This document shows, one piece after another, positions 40,281-50,172 of a stretch of 64,000 bases of DNA (position 1 is the first letter of the stretch; every line of letters starts with the position of its first letter). The notes under the pieces were generated by a model. The model had not been told where the DNA came from. It saw only the letters and a program-made list of their open reading frames with translations, and ran no database searches. The DNA comes from Acidimicrobiaceae bacterium. GTDB lineage: Bacteria; Actinomycetota; Acidimicrobiia; Acidimicrobiales; Ilumatobacteraceae. The stretch lies in the NCBI GenBank assembly GCA_947450115.1, contig CANFUE010000004.1, forward strand, positions 30,814 through 94,813. The letters run 5' to 3'. A program made the translations under genes and the position numbers.

Positions 40281-42566
40281 ATGGGTGGAAGTATTCTCGG
40301 TAACCGCGTCATTCGTAAAGAAGACCCAAAGTTTCTCACCACAGGTGGCGAATACGTTGACGACCTACAACATGAACCGCTCCTCACGGGAGCCGCACAC
40401 GTCACTTATGTGCGCAGCACCGTTGCCCATGGAGTCATCACCGGCATCGATACTTCAGACGCGTTGAATTCTCCTGGAGTCATTGCAGTCTTTACTGGCG
40501 ACAGTCTCGATCTTCCCGAAATGCCCGCAACGTTCAACCCAATGGCAAAGCGCACCTTGCTTGCACGCACAAAGGTCCGCTATGTGGGCGAACCAGTTGC
40601 TGCTGTTATTACCGAAACACGCGAACAAGGCGAAGACGCAGCCGAACTCGTCATTGTTGATTACAACGTATTGCCAGCACTTGTTGACATTGAAGAATCA
40701 ATGACAAGTACCAACCTCATTTACGAAGAATGTGGCAGCAACGTGGTGTTCGACTCCACTGCTCTTGGCATGCCCGACAATACAGGCGATGCCATTTTCG
40801 CCAATTGCGAAGTAGTGGTGAAGGGTCGCTTCATCAACCAGCGCGTTGCACCGTGCCCACTTGAAGTTCGTGGATCCGCAGTTGCGTGGGTCGATGGTCG
40901 CCTCTTTCAATGGCTCAGCACTCAGCACGCACAAGGTGCCCGTGATGGCATCAAGGCTGCACTAGGCCTCGACGACTCACAGATTCGCGTTATTACTCCC
41001 GACGTTGGCGGCGGCTTCGGTGCCAAAATCGGCGTCTACCCCGAAGAAATGCTTCTTGGCATGCTCGCGAAAAAAGTTGGTCGTGCATTACGTTGGCGCG
41101 AAACTCGCAGCGAGAGCATGGTGGGTCTTGGTCATGGCCGCGCACAAGTGCAGTACGTCACCATTGGTGGAACTCGTGCAGGAAAAGTACAGGCTTACCA
41201 AATGCACGTACTGCAAGATTCAGGTGCTTGGGTCGACATGGGCACCATCCTTGCTCCGTTTATGACGCGTCCTATGTCGTCTGCTGTCTACGACATCCCC
41301 ACCATTGAAGTGCGCACCACTTCAATTGTCACCAACACAACACCAACTACCGCTTACCGCGGTGCTGGTCGCCCAGAAGCAACAGCTGCAGCAGAGCGTG
41401 CAATCGACATGTTTGCTGCAGAAATTGGTAAAGACCCTGTTGATGTTCGTCGCATGAACCTCATTCCAAAGTTCATGCACAATCACACCACTTCTATTGG
41501 CCAGAACTACGACGTTGGCGACTATGAAGGTGCACTCGATAAAGCATTAGCAGCTGCTAACTACACAGAGTTGCGCGCCGAACAAGCTCGCCGCCGTGCC
41601 GCTGGTGGCGCAAAACAGCTCGGAATTGGTGTATCGGTCTATGTTGAAATCACCGGCGGTGTTCCACCAATGAGCGAGGCAGCAAAAATCGAAGTTCTCG
41701 AAAACGGCCGCGCAGTGGTGTACACCGGAACAAGCCCGCACGGTCAGGGTCACGCCACGTCGTGGTCAATGATTGCTGCAGAGCAAACCGGTATCCCCAT
41801 GGACATGATCGACCTTGTTTGGGGCGACACCGACCTCGTTCCCGTTGGTGGAGGCACCATGGGTTCACGTTCGCTACAACAAGGTGGCGCTGCAGTGAAC
41901 CAGGTATCCATCGAGTTAGTTGACAACGCAAAGAAAATTGCTGCCCGTTTACTTGAAGCAAATGAAGCCGACGTTGTGCTCGACAAAGACCGTGCCGTTT
42001 TCCACGTTGCAGGAACACCTGCTGTGGCAAAAAGCTGGGCCGACATTGCCGTGTCCATGAAAGGCAATGGCGGACTCGTACAAGAGGGTGTTTTCATTGC
42101 AGAAGGTGCAACTTTCCCTTTTGGCGCTCACGTTGCTGTTGTTGAAGTTGACACCGAAACAGGCAAGGTCAAGCACCTGCGCCACGTTGCCTGTGACGAT
42201 GCGGGTCGCGTGCTCAACCCACTTCTCCTTGAAGGGCAAATTCACGGTGGTGTTGCTCAAGGAACTGCACAAGCTCTGTTAGAAGAAGTGCGTTACGACG
42301 CCGATGGCAACCCCATCACTTCCAACTTGGCCGACTACGCATTCATCTCAGCAGCAGAACTTCCTAGCTTTGAAGTGGTGCACATGGAGACACCAACATT
42401 CCTCAACCCACTTGGCGCCAAAGGCATCGGTGAGTCGGGAACCATTGGTTCTACACCCGCTGTGCAATCGGCTGTTGTCGATGCCGTGTCACACCTCGGT
42501 GTGCGCCACATCGATATGCCCACCACCGCTGAACGCGTGTGGCTGGCCATTACCGCTGCAAAATAA
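40281..42566 (+). CDS. Molybdenum hydroxylase large subunit, form II CO dehydrogenase-like (CoxL-like)
   Basis: ATG at 40281 (MGGSILGNRVIRKEDPKFLTTGGEYVDDL); AYRGAGR motif at 41352-41372 typical of form II, not AYxCSFR of form I; PDVGGGFGAKIGVYPEE. Confidence 0.92.
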   Translation: MGGSILGNRVIRKEDPKFLTTGGEYVDDLQHEPLLTGAAHVTYVRSTVAHGVITGIDTSDALNSPGVIAVFTGDSLDLPEMPATFNPMAKRTLLARTKVRYVGEPVAAVITETREQGEDAAELVIVDYNVLPALVDIEESMTSTNLIYEECGSNVVFDSTALGMPDNTGDAIFANCEVVVKGRFINQRVAPCPLEVRGSAVAWVDGRLFQWLSTQHAQGARDGIKAALGLDDSQIRVITPDVGGGFGAKIGVYPEEMLLGMLAKKVGRALRWRETRSESMVGLGHGRAQVQYVTIGGTRAGKVQAYQMHVLQDSGAWVDMGTILAPFMTRPMSSAVYDIPTIEVRTTSIVTNTTPTTAYRGAGRPEATAAAERAIDMFAAEIGKDPVDVRRMNLIPKFMHNHTTSIGQNYDVGDYEGALDKALAAANYTELRAEQARRRAAGGAKQLGIGVSVYVEITGGVPPMSEAAKIEVLENGRAVVYTGTSPHGQGHATSWSMIAAEQTGIPMDMIDLVWGDTDLVPVGGGTMGSRSLQQGGAAVNQVSIELVDNAKKIAARLLEANEADVVLDKDRAVFHVAGTPAVAKSWADIAVSMKGNGGLVQEGVFIAEGATFPFGAHVAVVEVDTETGKVKHLRHVACDDAGRVLNPLLLEGQIHGGVAQGTAQALLEEVRYDADGNPITSNLADYAFISAAELPSFEVVHMETPTFLNPLGAKGIGESGTIGSTPAVQSAVVDAVSHLGVRHIDMPTTAERVWLAITAAK

Positions 42567-42628
42567 TTCACACCTCTTCAGGGGCTATTGATTGCAGTAA
42601 GCAACAATTCAGGTGGCATAGTGGAGGC

Positions 42629-43582
42629 ATGACTTCCCCCATTATTGCTACCGGTCTTGCGCGCTACTTCGGCTCGAAAGACGAGCCAATCAAAGCTGTC
42701 GACGGCGTCGACCTTGAAGTAAAAGAAGGCGAGATCTTTGGCTTTCTCGGGCCAAATGGGGCGGGCAAAAGCACCACCGTGCGCATGCTCACCACACTGT
42801 TGCGCCCCACTGCCGGCCAAGCTTTTGTTGCGGGATACGACATTGTGAAAGATGCCGACAAAGTACGCCGCAGTATTGGCGTGGCATTGCAAGATGCGGC
42901 AATCGATCCACTCATGACCGGCAACGAACTTCTTGAACTACAAGCAGTTTTGTACGGTATTGCTCCAAACCAAATGAAAAAGCGTGCCGATGAACTCCTC
43001 GAGCGCGTGGGCCTCACTGCAGCTGCCGACCGTCGTGTTGGTACATACTCTGGCGGCATGCGCCGTCGCCTCGACCTCGCGCTGTCGCTCATCCACCAAC
43101 CCACCGTGCTCTTTCTTGATGAGCCCACCACTGGGCTCGACCCCATGAGTCGACTCACTTTGTGGGAAGAAGTGAAGCGACTCAACAGTGACGGCACCAC
43201 AGTGCTCCTCACTACGCAATACCTTGAAGAAGCCGACCAACTCGCCGATCGCATTGCCATTATTGACCATGGAAAAATTGTTCGTGAAGGAACTCCACGC
43301 GATTTGAAAGCACAAGTTGGCGCGCCCACCTTGCTCATTACCGTGGCCGCACAACTCACAGAAACAGCAACGCAAGTGTTGAAGGAATTTGGCGACATGC
43401 GCCCAACCACTGAAGGAACCCTTGGTGTAGGTCTCAACGCCGGCGTAGAAGCTGTTACCGACGTTGTGCGTCGCCTTGATGAAGCGGGCATTCGCGTTCA
43501 GCATCTTGAGCTCAACGAACCAAGCCTCGACGACGTCTTTGCTGAAGCAACTGGCTATCGCTTAGAAGGCGCAAAACAATGA
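42629..43582 (+). CDS. ABC transporter ATP-binding protein (DrrA-like, ABC-2 type exporter)
   Basis: ATG at 42629; FGFLGPNGAGKSTTVRML, TYSGGMRRRLDLALSLI, LFLDEPTTGLDP. Confidence 0.92.
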   Translation: MTSPIIATGLARYFGSKDEPIKAVDGVDLEVKEGEIFGFLGPNGAGKSTTVRMLTTLLRPTAGQAFVAGYDIVKDADKVRRSIGVALQDAAIDPLMTGNELLELQAVLYGIAPNQMKKRADELLERVGLTAAADRRVGTYSGGMRRRLDLALSLIHQPTVLFLDEPTTGLDPMSRLTLWEEVKRLNSDGTTVLLTTQYLEEADQLADRIAIIDHGKIVREGTPRDLKAQVGAPTLLITVAAQLTETATQVLKEFGDMRPTTEGTLGVGLNAGVEAVTDVVRRLDEAGIRVQHLELNEPSLDDVFAEATGYRLEGAKQ

Positions 43583-44403
43583 CCGCAATTCTTACTGCGC
43601 AGTCAAATGCCGCAATGGAGCACAACTGGCGCATTGGCTTTCGCCAGACAGTTGCCATGTCAAAGCGTTCAGTCATTGCACTTATTCGTCAACCAGCACT
43701 TGTGGTTCCCTCAATGATATTTCCTTTGTTCTTTGCAGCACTAGGAACATCATCTTTTGGTCGAGCAATCCATCTACCTGGGTTCCCCAAAGTAGATTCG
43801 TTTCTCGATTTCAGTTTGGCCGGCACCATTGTCCAAGGTGTGCTATTCGGATCGGTGCAAAGTGGAAGCGCGCTCGCAACCGATATAGAAAACGGCTTCT
43901 TTTACCGGCTCATGGCAGCCCCATCATCACGGCTTGGCATTCTGGTGGGGCGCCTTGCTGGTGCGGCGGCTTATGGTGCGTTCCAAACACTCTTTTTCTC
44001 TTTGTTGTTGTTGCCTTTCGGCATGACCATCAAAGGTGGTCCACTGGGTGTTCTCGTCATGGTTATCAGCGGTGGGCTCATCGCTATTGCTATTAGTGGT
44101 TTCATGGCTGCAGCCGCATTGAAAACAGGCTCATCGGAAGCAGTGCAGGGTATTTTTCCACTGGTGTTCATCATGCTCTTTTTTTCCAGTGCATTTTTCC
44201 CACGCCAAACCATGAGCGGGGCCTACAAACACATTGCCGACTTCAACCCTATTTCTCATCTCATTGAGGGGCTACGAGATATTTGCATCCACGGCCTCAG
44301 CGGTGGCGCAGTTGCGCGAGCAATACTTGTTCCACTTGCAATCATGGTTGTTTCATTTAGCCTTGCTCTACGAGCACTCGCACAAAGGATTGCAGCACAA
44401 TGA
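43579..44403 (+). CDS. ABC-2 type transporter permease
   Basis: 274 aa hydrophobic; DIENGFFYRLMAAPSSRLGILVGR, ATGA overlap with the ATPase gene. Confidence 0.88.
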   Translation: MTAILTAQSNAAMEHNWRIGFRQTVAMSKRSVIALIRQPALVVPSMIFPLFFAALGTSSFGRAIHLPGFPKVDSFLDFSLAGTIVQGVLFGSVQSGSALATDIENGFFYRLMAAPSSRLGILVGRLAGAAAYGAFQTLFFSLLLLPFGMTIKGGPLGVLVMVISGGLIAIAISGFMAAAALKTGSSEAVQGIFPLVFIMLFFSSAFFPRQTMSGAYKHIADFNPISHLIEGLRDICIHGLSGGAVARAILVPLAIMVVSFSLALRALAQRIAAQ

Positions 44404-45194
44404 ACACGTTCACTCCTGACGAATTCACAGGAACAACAATGCGCAGCTCATCTGCGCTATCTACACGAGCACTACGCAATACACGCCGCTTGCCATCTAC
44501 ATTTTTGCCAACACTTGCGATGCCTATTTTCCAGAGCATTGCTTTTGCGGGCACCTTTTTTGCCATCACGAAAATTCCTGGCTTCCCCACCGACCGCAGC
44601 ATCAACTGGTATATGCCTCTTGCCGTGTGCATGGGTTCAGCCTTTGGTGGCGTAGGGCTTGGCTTCTCTGCCATCAAAGATATTGAAAATGGATTCTTCG
44701 ATCGTTTACGCATGACCCCCACACCACGTCGTGCGCTCATCATCGGACCACTCATTTCATGTTGGGTACGCACCTTGGTTGTTGTCACAATTGTTCTTCT
44801 CGTGAGTTTTTGTTTTGGAGTACGACTCACCTCTGGACTTGTCGGGCTAGCCATGCTCTACGTTGCCTCTCTCGGACTATCCACCGTTGCTGCGGGTTGG
44901 GGACTTGGTATCGCATATCGCTTTCGCGATATGCGCGGGGCCGCCATCATGCAACTCACTTTGTTTCTCACCATGTTTTTGTCGTCAGCCCAAACTCCGC
45001 TCAATGTCATGACCGGGTGGCTGCACACCGTTGCCCGCTACAACCCCGCCACGAACATCTTGCGGCTAGCGCGCCAAGGCTTCCTCGGAGATGTCACCTG
45101 GAATGGTGTTTGGGGCGGCCTCGTTGCCCTTGTAGGCCTTTCTGTGCTGACTTTGTGGTTTGCACGCCGTGGGCTCGACTCACTCGACCGCTAA
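44400..45194 (+). CDS. ABC-2 type transporter permease (second)
   Basis: 264 aa hydrophobic; DIENGFFDRLRMTPTPRRALIIGP; ATGA overlap with the first permease. Confidence 0.88.
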   Translation: MNTFTPDEFTGTTMRSSSALSTRALRNTRRLPSTFLPTLAMPIFQSIAFAGTFFAITKIPGFPTDRSINWYMPLAVCMGSAFGGVGLGFSAIKDIENGFFDRLRMTPTPRRALIIGPLISCWVRTLVVVTIVLLVSFCFGVRLTSGLVGLAMLYVASLGLSTVAAGWGLGIAYRFRDMRGAAIMQLTLFLTMFLSSAQTPLNVMTGWLHTVARYNPATNILRLARQGFLGDVTWNGVWGGLVALVGLSVLTLWFARRGLDSLDR

Positions 45195-45248
45195 TTGACC
45201 CATTTCGGGTTCCTCCCCCTCCCTTGCCCCCACTACAGTTGAGGCGTC

Positions 45249-45294
45249 GCAGCATTGCATGGTGGCTCAATTTTTGAGGCACAATGGGGGCTGC
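45249..45294 (+). promoter_or_regulatory. Possible nested stem-loop in the leader of the coxS-like gene
   Basis: GCAGC-ATTG ... CTCAA-TTT-TTGAG ... CAAT-GGGG-GCTGC within the 127-nt intergenic region upstream of 45322. Confidence 0.3.
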
Positions 45295-45321
45295 AATCAG
45301 AGAATTGCGTAAAGGGGAAAC

Positions 45322-45783
45322 ATGAAGATCAGCGTCACTGTTAACGGTCAGACTCATGAAAGCGATGTTGAGCCACGCACTTTGCTCGTTCAATATGTAC
45401 GCGAAGACCTTGGTCTCACTGGCACCAATATTGGTTGCGACACATCCAGTTGTGGCGCATGCTCATTACATCTCGATGGCGAAGCAGTAAAAAGTTGCAC
45501 CGTGCTTGCCGTGCAAGCCGACGGCTCACAGGTCACCACCATTGAAGGTCTTGCCACCGACGGGAAAATGCACCCCATGCAAGATGCCTTCATGCAGAAT
45601 CATGGTTTGCAGTGTGGCTTTTGCACTCCAGGAATGGTCATGGCAGCAATCAGCCTCTTGCGTGAAAATGCGAACCCCACAGAAGAGGAAGTACGCATTG
45701 GCCTTGAGGGCAACTTGTGCCGCTGCACTGGCTACCACAACATTGTTCAATCCATTCTCGCTTGTGCAAAGGGCGGCAAATAA
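45322..45783 (+). CDS. Molybdenum hydroxylase small subunit, 2x[2Fe-2S] (CoxS-like)
   Basis: [22 protein letters not shown] and [13 protein letters not shown]...[12 protein letters not shown]. Confidence 0.94.
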   Translation: MKISVTVNGQTHESDVEPRTLLVQYVREDLGLTGTNIGCDTSSCGACSLHLDGEAVKSCTVLAVQADGSQVTTIEGLATDGKMHPMQDAFMQNHGLQCGFCTPGMVMAAISLLRENANPTEEEVRIGLEGNLCRCTGYHNIVQSILACAKGGK

Positions 45784-46607
45784 TGATTCCTTCACTTTTC
45801 GATTACAAGCGCGCATCTAGTGCCGCTGAGGCCATCAGTTTGGTAACTGAATATGGCGACGACGCAAAATTCCTTGCAGGCGGACACTCACTTCTTCCAC
45901 TCATGAAATTGCGTCTTGCTGCACCAAGTGTGCTCGTCGACATTGGTCGTCTGAAAGATCTCTCCTACATCACCGATGCCGGTAGCTACATCGCCATTGG
46001 CGCACTCACACGTCACATGGACGTTGAGACTTCATCAATCTTGAAACAGCATGTTCCGCTTCTCGCTTGCGCAGCAGGTCATGTTGGAGACCCTCAAGTG
46101 CGTCACCGCGGCACCATTGGTGGCTCTATTGCGCATGCCGACTCTGCGAGCGACCTTCCAGCAACCACACTTGCTTTGGGAGCAACATACGTTGTTCAAG
46201 GAGCATCTGGTACACGTGAAATTGCTGCAGCAGATTTCTACAAGGGCTTTCTTGAATCAGCATTACAACCCGATGAGATGCTCACCGAAATTCGCGTTCC
46301 TAAAATGAACGGTGCCGGATGGAGCTTCCAGAAGTTCAATCGCCGTGCTCAAGATTGGGCCATTGTCGGCGTTGCTGCATGGCGCGGTAACGGTGGTTCT
46401 GGCGTTGCACTTGTCAACATGGGCTCTACGCCCGTCCTCGCTACAGGTGTAGCTGCTGCGCTTGCTTCAGGTGCGTCTGTTGCCGATGCAGCAGAACTTG
46501 CTGCCGCACAAGCCGACCCACAAAGCGATCTCAACGCAAGCGCCGAATACCGCGTTCACCTTGCCAAGGTGCTCGTGCGTCGTGCGCTTGAAGAGGCCAC
46601 GAAGTAA
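45783..46607 (+). CDS. Molybdenum hydroxylase medium FAD-binding subunit (CoxM-like)
   Basis: ATG at 45783 overlaps the coxS-like stop (TAATG); AGGHSLLPLMKLRLA and TIGGSIAHADSASD FAD-binding motifs. Confidence 0.93.
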   Translation: MIPSLFDYKRASSAAEAISLVTEYGDDAKFLAGGHSLLPLMKLRLAAPSVLVDIGRLKDLSYITDAGSYIAIGALTRHMDVETSSILKQHVPLLACAAGHVGDPQVRHRGTIGGSIAHADSASDLPATTLALGATYVVQGASGTREIAAADFYKGFLESALQPDEMLTEIRVPKMNGAGWSFQKFNRRAQDWAIVGVAAWRGNGGSGVALVNMGSTPVLATGVAAALASGASVADAAELAAAQADPQSDLNASAEYRVHLAKVLVRRALEEATK

Positions 46608-46612
46608 CTCTC

Positions 46613-47554
46613 GTGCAGTTGCGGTACCTCCGCACCGCTGCGCTCATCGCATACGTCATTGCGTTTATTTGGTCGGGAGTCACCTTCGGGATTCCCACCG
46701 ACCGTATTGCAGTTCTTGCATGGGTACTCGGTGGCTTCGTCGCAGGAAACATTGGTAGGCCGCGCGCAAGCCAATGGTTGATGTTGCGCGACTTTGGCGT
46801 ATTTATGGCCATGTGGTTTGCCTACGACTACAGCCGCGGTTTAGCCGACCAACTTGGCATGCCCATCCATTTCTTTGCTCCACGCAACGTCGACCGCTTC
46901 TTGTTTTTCGGAAACGACCCCAATGTGTGGATGCAACGGCACTTCTATGAAGCCACGTCTGTGCGTTGGTACGACGTTGCCGGATCCATGATTTACTTCA
47001 CTCACTTCTGCGTTCCCATGGGTGCTGCTGTAGCGCTATGGATTCGCAACCGAGACCTATGGGTGCGCTACATGCGCCGACTTGCCACTGTTCTCTTTAT
47101 GGGCGTTGCAACATTCATCGTTTTTCCTGCTGCACCACCGTGGATGGTGGCTCTTCATGGGCACCTCTCTGGACCACTGGTTCGTCCAGCAGTTCGCGGC
47201 TGGAGTCATATCGGCTTAGGCACCGTCTCCAATGTGATTGAGCGTGGACGCGAGGTGGTGAACCCCGTTGCCGCTGTACCGAGTTTGCATGTGGCATTTT
47301 CACTTCTCGTCATTTTATTTTTCGCGCCCCACTTGCCAAAGTACCTCAAACCACTTGTAGTTATTTTCCCATTATGCATGATGGCTACCTTGGTGTATTT
47401 CGGTGAGCACTACGTCATCGATGGCATCTTGGGAGTTGCTTATGTGCTCATTGCATTTCGCTTTTGGAATAACTACGAATCAACCCCGAAGAGTTCTCGG
47501 CGCCGTGTGTCACGTTTATTGCGACAATCTGCGCCGAGAAGTGAGCCCTCTTAA
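46613..47554 (+). CDS. PAP2 superfamily membrane phosphatase/phosphotransferase (Aur1/Ipt1-like)
   Basis: GTG start; AAVPSLHVAFSLLV and GEHYVIDGILG motifs, multiple TM helices. Confidence 0.8.
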   Translation: MQLRYLRTAALIAYVIAFIWSGVTFGIPTDRIAVLAWVLGGFVAGNIGRPRASQWLMLRDFGVFMAMWFAYDYSRGLADQLGMPIHFFAPRNVDRFLFFGNDPNVWMQRHFYEATSVRWYDVAGSMIYFTHFCVPMGAAVALWIRNRDLWVRYMRRLATVLFMGVATFIVFPAAPPWMVALHGHLSGPLVRPAVRGWSHIGLGTVSNVIERGREVVNPVAAVPSLHVAFSLLVILFFAPHLPKYLKPLVVIFPLCMMATLVYFGEHYVIDGILGVAYVLIAFRFWNNYESTPKSSRRRVSRLLRQSAPRSEPS

Positions 47555-47847
47555 GCCGTGAACTGAACTGCGACGCGTTCAGCAATGAACGGCCCTAGTA
47601 CTTCTTTACGCACCCGATTGTGTTCTGGGTGTGTGTCGTAAATGCGCCAGTCATCTTCTGAATCAAACTCAGCCACCACAACATAGTCAAAATTCGTGGG
47701 TGCACTCACACCTGCATCTGGCCCACATCGATATTTTTTCACTTCTGTCACATGCTGCGAAAGAGCAATCAGAGTTTTTGTGATGTCGGGAATTTTTTCA
47801 GGAGAAATACTTTCATTCCAACGAAACGCAACAACATGTATAAACAT
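47551..47847 (-). CDS. Dabb (stress-responsive alpha-beta barrel) domain protein
   Basis: 98 aa; MFIHVVAFRWNESISPEKIPDI...DYVVVAEFDSEDDWRIYDTHPEHNRV. Confidence 0.85.
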   Translation of the reverse strand: MFIHVVAFRWNESISPEKIPDITKTLIALSQHVTEVKKYRCGPDAGVSAPTNFDYVVVAEFDSEDDWRIYDTHPEHNRVRKEVLGPFIAERVAVQFTA

Positions 47848-47855
47848 TCTTGTCC

Positions 47856-48602
47856 TTACTGTAAACCGGCAAACTGGCCGCCATCAATATTGATACTTGC
47901 ACCGGTGATGAACTTGGCTTGCTGGCTTGCTAGGAATGCAACCGCTTCACCAAAATCACCAGGGTCGCCGACAAACCCGACGGGGATGCTTGTTGCCATT
48001 GCTTCTAACGAACTTCCGTACACGCCTTTAATACGGTCTGTGGCGTGGACACCTGGCTGAACAGTATTTACCGTGATGCCCATGGCTGCCACATCGCCGG
48101 CCAATGATTTCAAATAACCCGTCACTCCTGCACGAGCAGTATTAGAAAGCGCGATTTGTGGAATGGGTTGACGAACTGAAATAGAAGTAATAGCAATAAT
48201 GCGACCCCAACCTGTTTCACGCATATGTGGCAGCGCTGTTTGGCACATCGAAATGACTGATAAAAGGCTCAGTTCAAGAGCCATGGAATACATTTCGATA
48301 GGCATGTCGATGGCGTTTCCTGGAGGCGGACCTCCGCCATTTGTTACCAAAATATCGACACCACCCAGCCGGCTCATTGCATCTTCCACAAATGCGCGAG
48401 CGCCTTTTTGCTCTGACACATCGTGAGTGATGCCAATACATCCGTGGCCGACTATTGCAACAGCATCATCGAGCCGCTCTTTATTGCGCCCACAGATGAC
48501 TACTTGAGCACCATTAGCCGCCAACGACACTGCGCTTGCTAACCCGAGTCCTGATGTTCCGGCTGCAACAACAGCTTTTTTACCCACGATTCCTAAATCC
48601 AT
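47856..48602 (-). CDS. SDR family oxidoreductase
   Basis: 248 aa; AAGTSGLGLASAVSLAANGAQVVICGR, VTNGGGPPPG, GASINIDGGQFAG. Confidence 0.88.
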   Translation of the reverse strand: MDLGIVGKKAVVAAGTSGLGLASAVSLAANGAQVVICGRNKERLDDAVAIVGHGCIGITHDVSEQKGARAFVEDAMSRLGGVDILVTNGGGPPPGNAIDMPIEMYSMALELSLLSVISMCQTALPHMRETGWGRIIAITSISVRQPIPQIALSNTARAGVTGYLKSLAGDVAAMGITVNTVQPGVHATDRIKGVYGSSLEAMATSIPVGFVGDPGDFGEAVAFLASQQAKFITGASINIDGGQFAGLQ

Positions 48603-48684
48603 ATGAAGACATTACTGAATATTGAAGGCGATGCCCATTGCTCAATGAGTGCGGTAAGGTAACGACTACCTAGGGGTGAGAACA

Positions 48685-50106
48685 ATGGACAATCCAGCTA
48701 TCGACATGCGTCATCTCGACGCAATTGCTGACGCAGATCCGTATCCGTACTGGTATGACGATGCCGACGAGCCCGACTCGAATCCGACACTCGTTCGTAC
48801 CGAAAGTTGCGATTTATGCATCGTCGGGGGTGGATACACCGGGCTCTGGACCGCCATTATTGCGAAAGAACGCGACCCTTCTCGCGACGTCATTCTCATC
48901 GATGCTCATGAAGTGGGTTCGGCCGCAAGTGGACGCAATGGCGGCTTCATGGATTCATCGCTCACACACGGCGTGGCAAATGCTCAACAGCGTTTCCCCG
49001 GTGAAGTGAACATCTTGGAAGAATTGGGCTTACAAAACCTTAACGAAATTGAATCAGCCATTCGCCGTTACAACATCGACTGCGACTACGAACGCACTGG
49101 CGCAATTGATGTTGCAACGACCTCGCACCCCGCCTCCTACCTTTCAGAACTTCGTGACGACTACCAACAACTCCGTTCACTTGGGCAATCTGTTGAATGG
49201 CTTGACCAAGAGACATTGCGTAGCCAGGTGCACTCGCCTACTTACTCGGGTGGCCTATGGCGCAAAGATCGCGCTGCGCTCATTGACCCTGCTCGCCTTG
49301 CATGGGGTTTGAAAACTGCAGCGGAATCTTTAGGCGTGCGAATTTACGAAGACAGCAAGGCAACAAACATTGAAAAAGATGGAGTAGGTGTTCTTGTAGA
49401 CACTCCACTTGGCCGTGTGCGCGCAGGAAAAGTTGCACTCGGAACAAATGCATTTAAGCCGCTCCTCAAACGGTTGGGTCACTACGTTGCGCCTGTTTAT
49501 GACTATTGCCTCGTGACCGAGCCACTCACACCGGCACAACTCGCCAGCATTGGTTGGGAAAACCGACAAGGGATATCCGACATCCCTAACCAATTCCATT
49601 ACTACCGCCTCACAGCCGACAACCGCATTTTGTGGGGTGGCTACGATGCGATGTACTACTTCCGCGGGAAGATGAACACAGAACTCGAATCACGACCCGA
49701 ATCGTGGGCACTTTTGTCTCAACACTTCTTCCAAACATTTCCCCAGTTAGAAGGCGTACGGTTTTCTCATGCATGGGGCGGAGCAATCGATACCTGCACG
49801 CGCTTTAGTGTTTTCTGGGGTCGTGCAATGGGTGGTCGCGTTGCTTATGCACTGGGTTACACCGGGCTCGGTACAGCCTCCACACGTTTCGGAGCTGAAG
49901 TCATGCTCGACCTTCTTGATGGACGACGCAGCAAAGCAACTTCCACAAAGTTTGTTCAAGATAAGCCTCTCCCTTTTCCTCCCGAGCCATTCCGTTTCGC
50001 AGGTATTCAAGCCACGCGATGGTCACTTGATCGAGAAGACAAAACGGGCAAGCGCAATGTGTGGTTGAAATCGCTTGACCGTCTCGGTTTGGGCTTCGAC
50101 ACCTAA
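48685..50106 (+). CDS. FAD-dependent oxidoreductase (DAO family, gamma-glutamylputrescine oxidase-like)
   Basis: CDLCIVGGGYTGLWTAIIAKERDPSRDVILIDAHEVGSAASGRNGGF; ATG 48685 preferred over GTG 48676. Confidence 0.82.
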   Translation: MDNPAIDMRHLDAIADADPYPYWYDDADEPDSNPTLVRTESCDLCIVGGGYTGLWTAIIAKERDPSRDVILIDAHEVGSAASGRNGGFMDSSLTHGVANAQQRFPGEVNILEELGLQNLNEIESAIRRYNIDCDYERTGAIDVATTSHPASYLSELRDDYQQLRSLGQSVEWLDQETLRSQVHSPTYSGGLWRKDRAALIDPARLAWGLKTAAESLGVRIYEDSKATNIEKDGVGVLVDTPLGRVRAGKVALGTNAFKPLLKRLGHYVAPVYDYCLVTEPLTPAQLASIGWENRQGISDIPNQFHYYRLTADNRILWGGYDAMYYFRGKMNTELESRPESWALLSQHFFQTFPQLEGVRFSHAWGGAIDTCTRFSVFWGRAMGGRVAYALGYTGLGTASTRFGAEVMLDLLDGRRSKATSTKFVQDKPLPFPPEPFRFAGIQATRWSLDREDKTGKRNVWLKSLDRLGLGFDT

Positions 50107-50172
50107 TTTTCGGCGCTGATTGTTGCACAAAACGGGTCATACGGCGCCGAGAACCCTTAGGATTTGGAGTTC

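Noticed and set aside
42664-43491. 275-aa and 188-aa antisense ORFs opposite the ABC ATPase gene
   Set aside because: Ser/Arg-rich shadow frames of a clear ABC ATPase; no independent evidence of coding.
45195-45321. Molybdenum-cofactor riboswitch upstream of the coxS-like gene
   Set aside because: Only simple nested hairpins visible; I could not match the conserved Moco-motif architecture by eye. A covariance-model search would decide.
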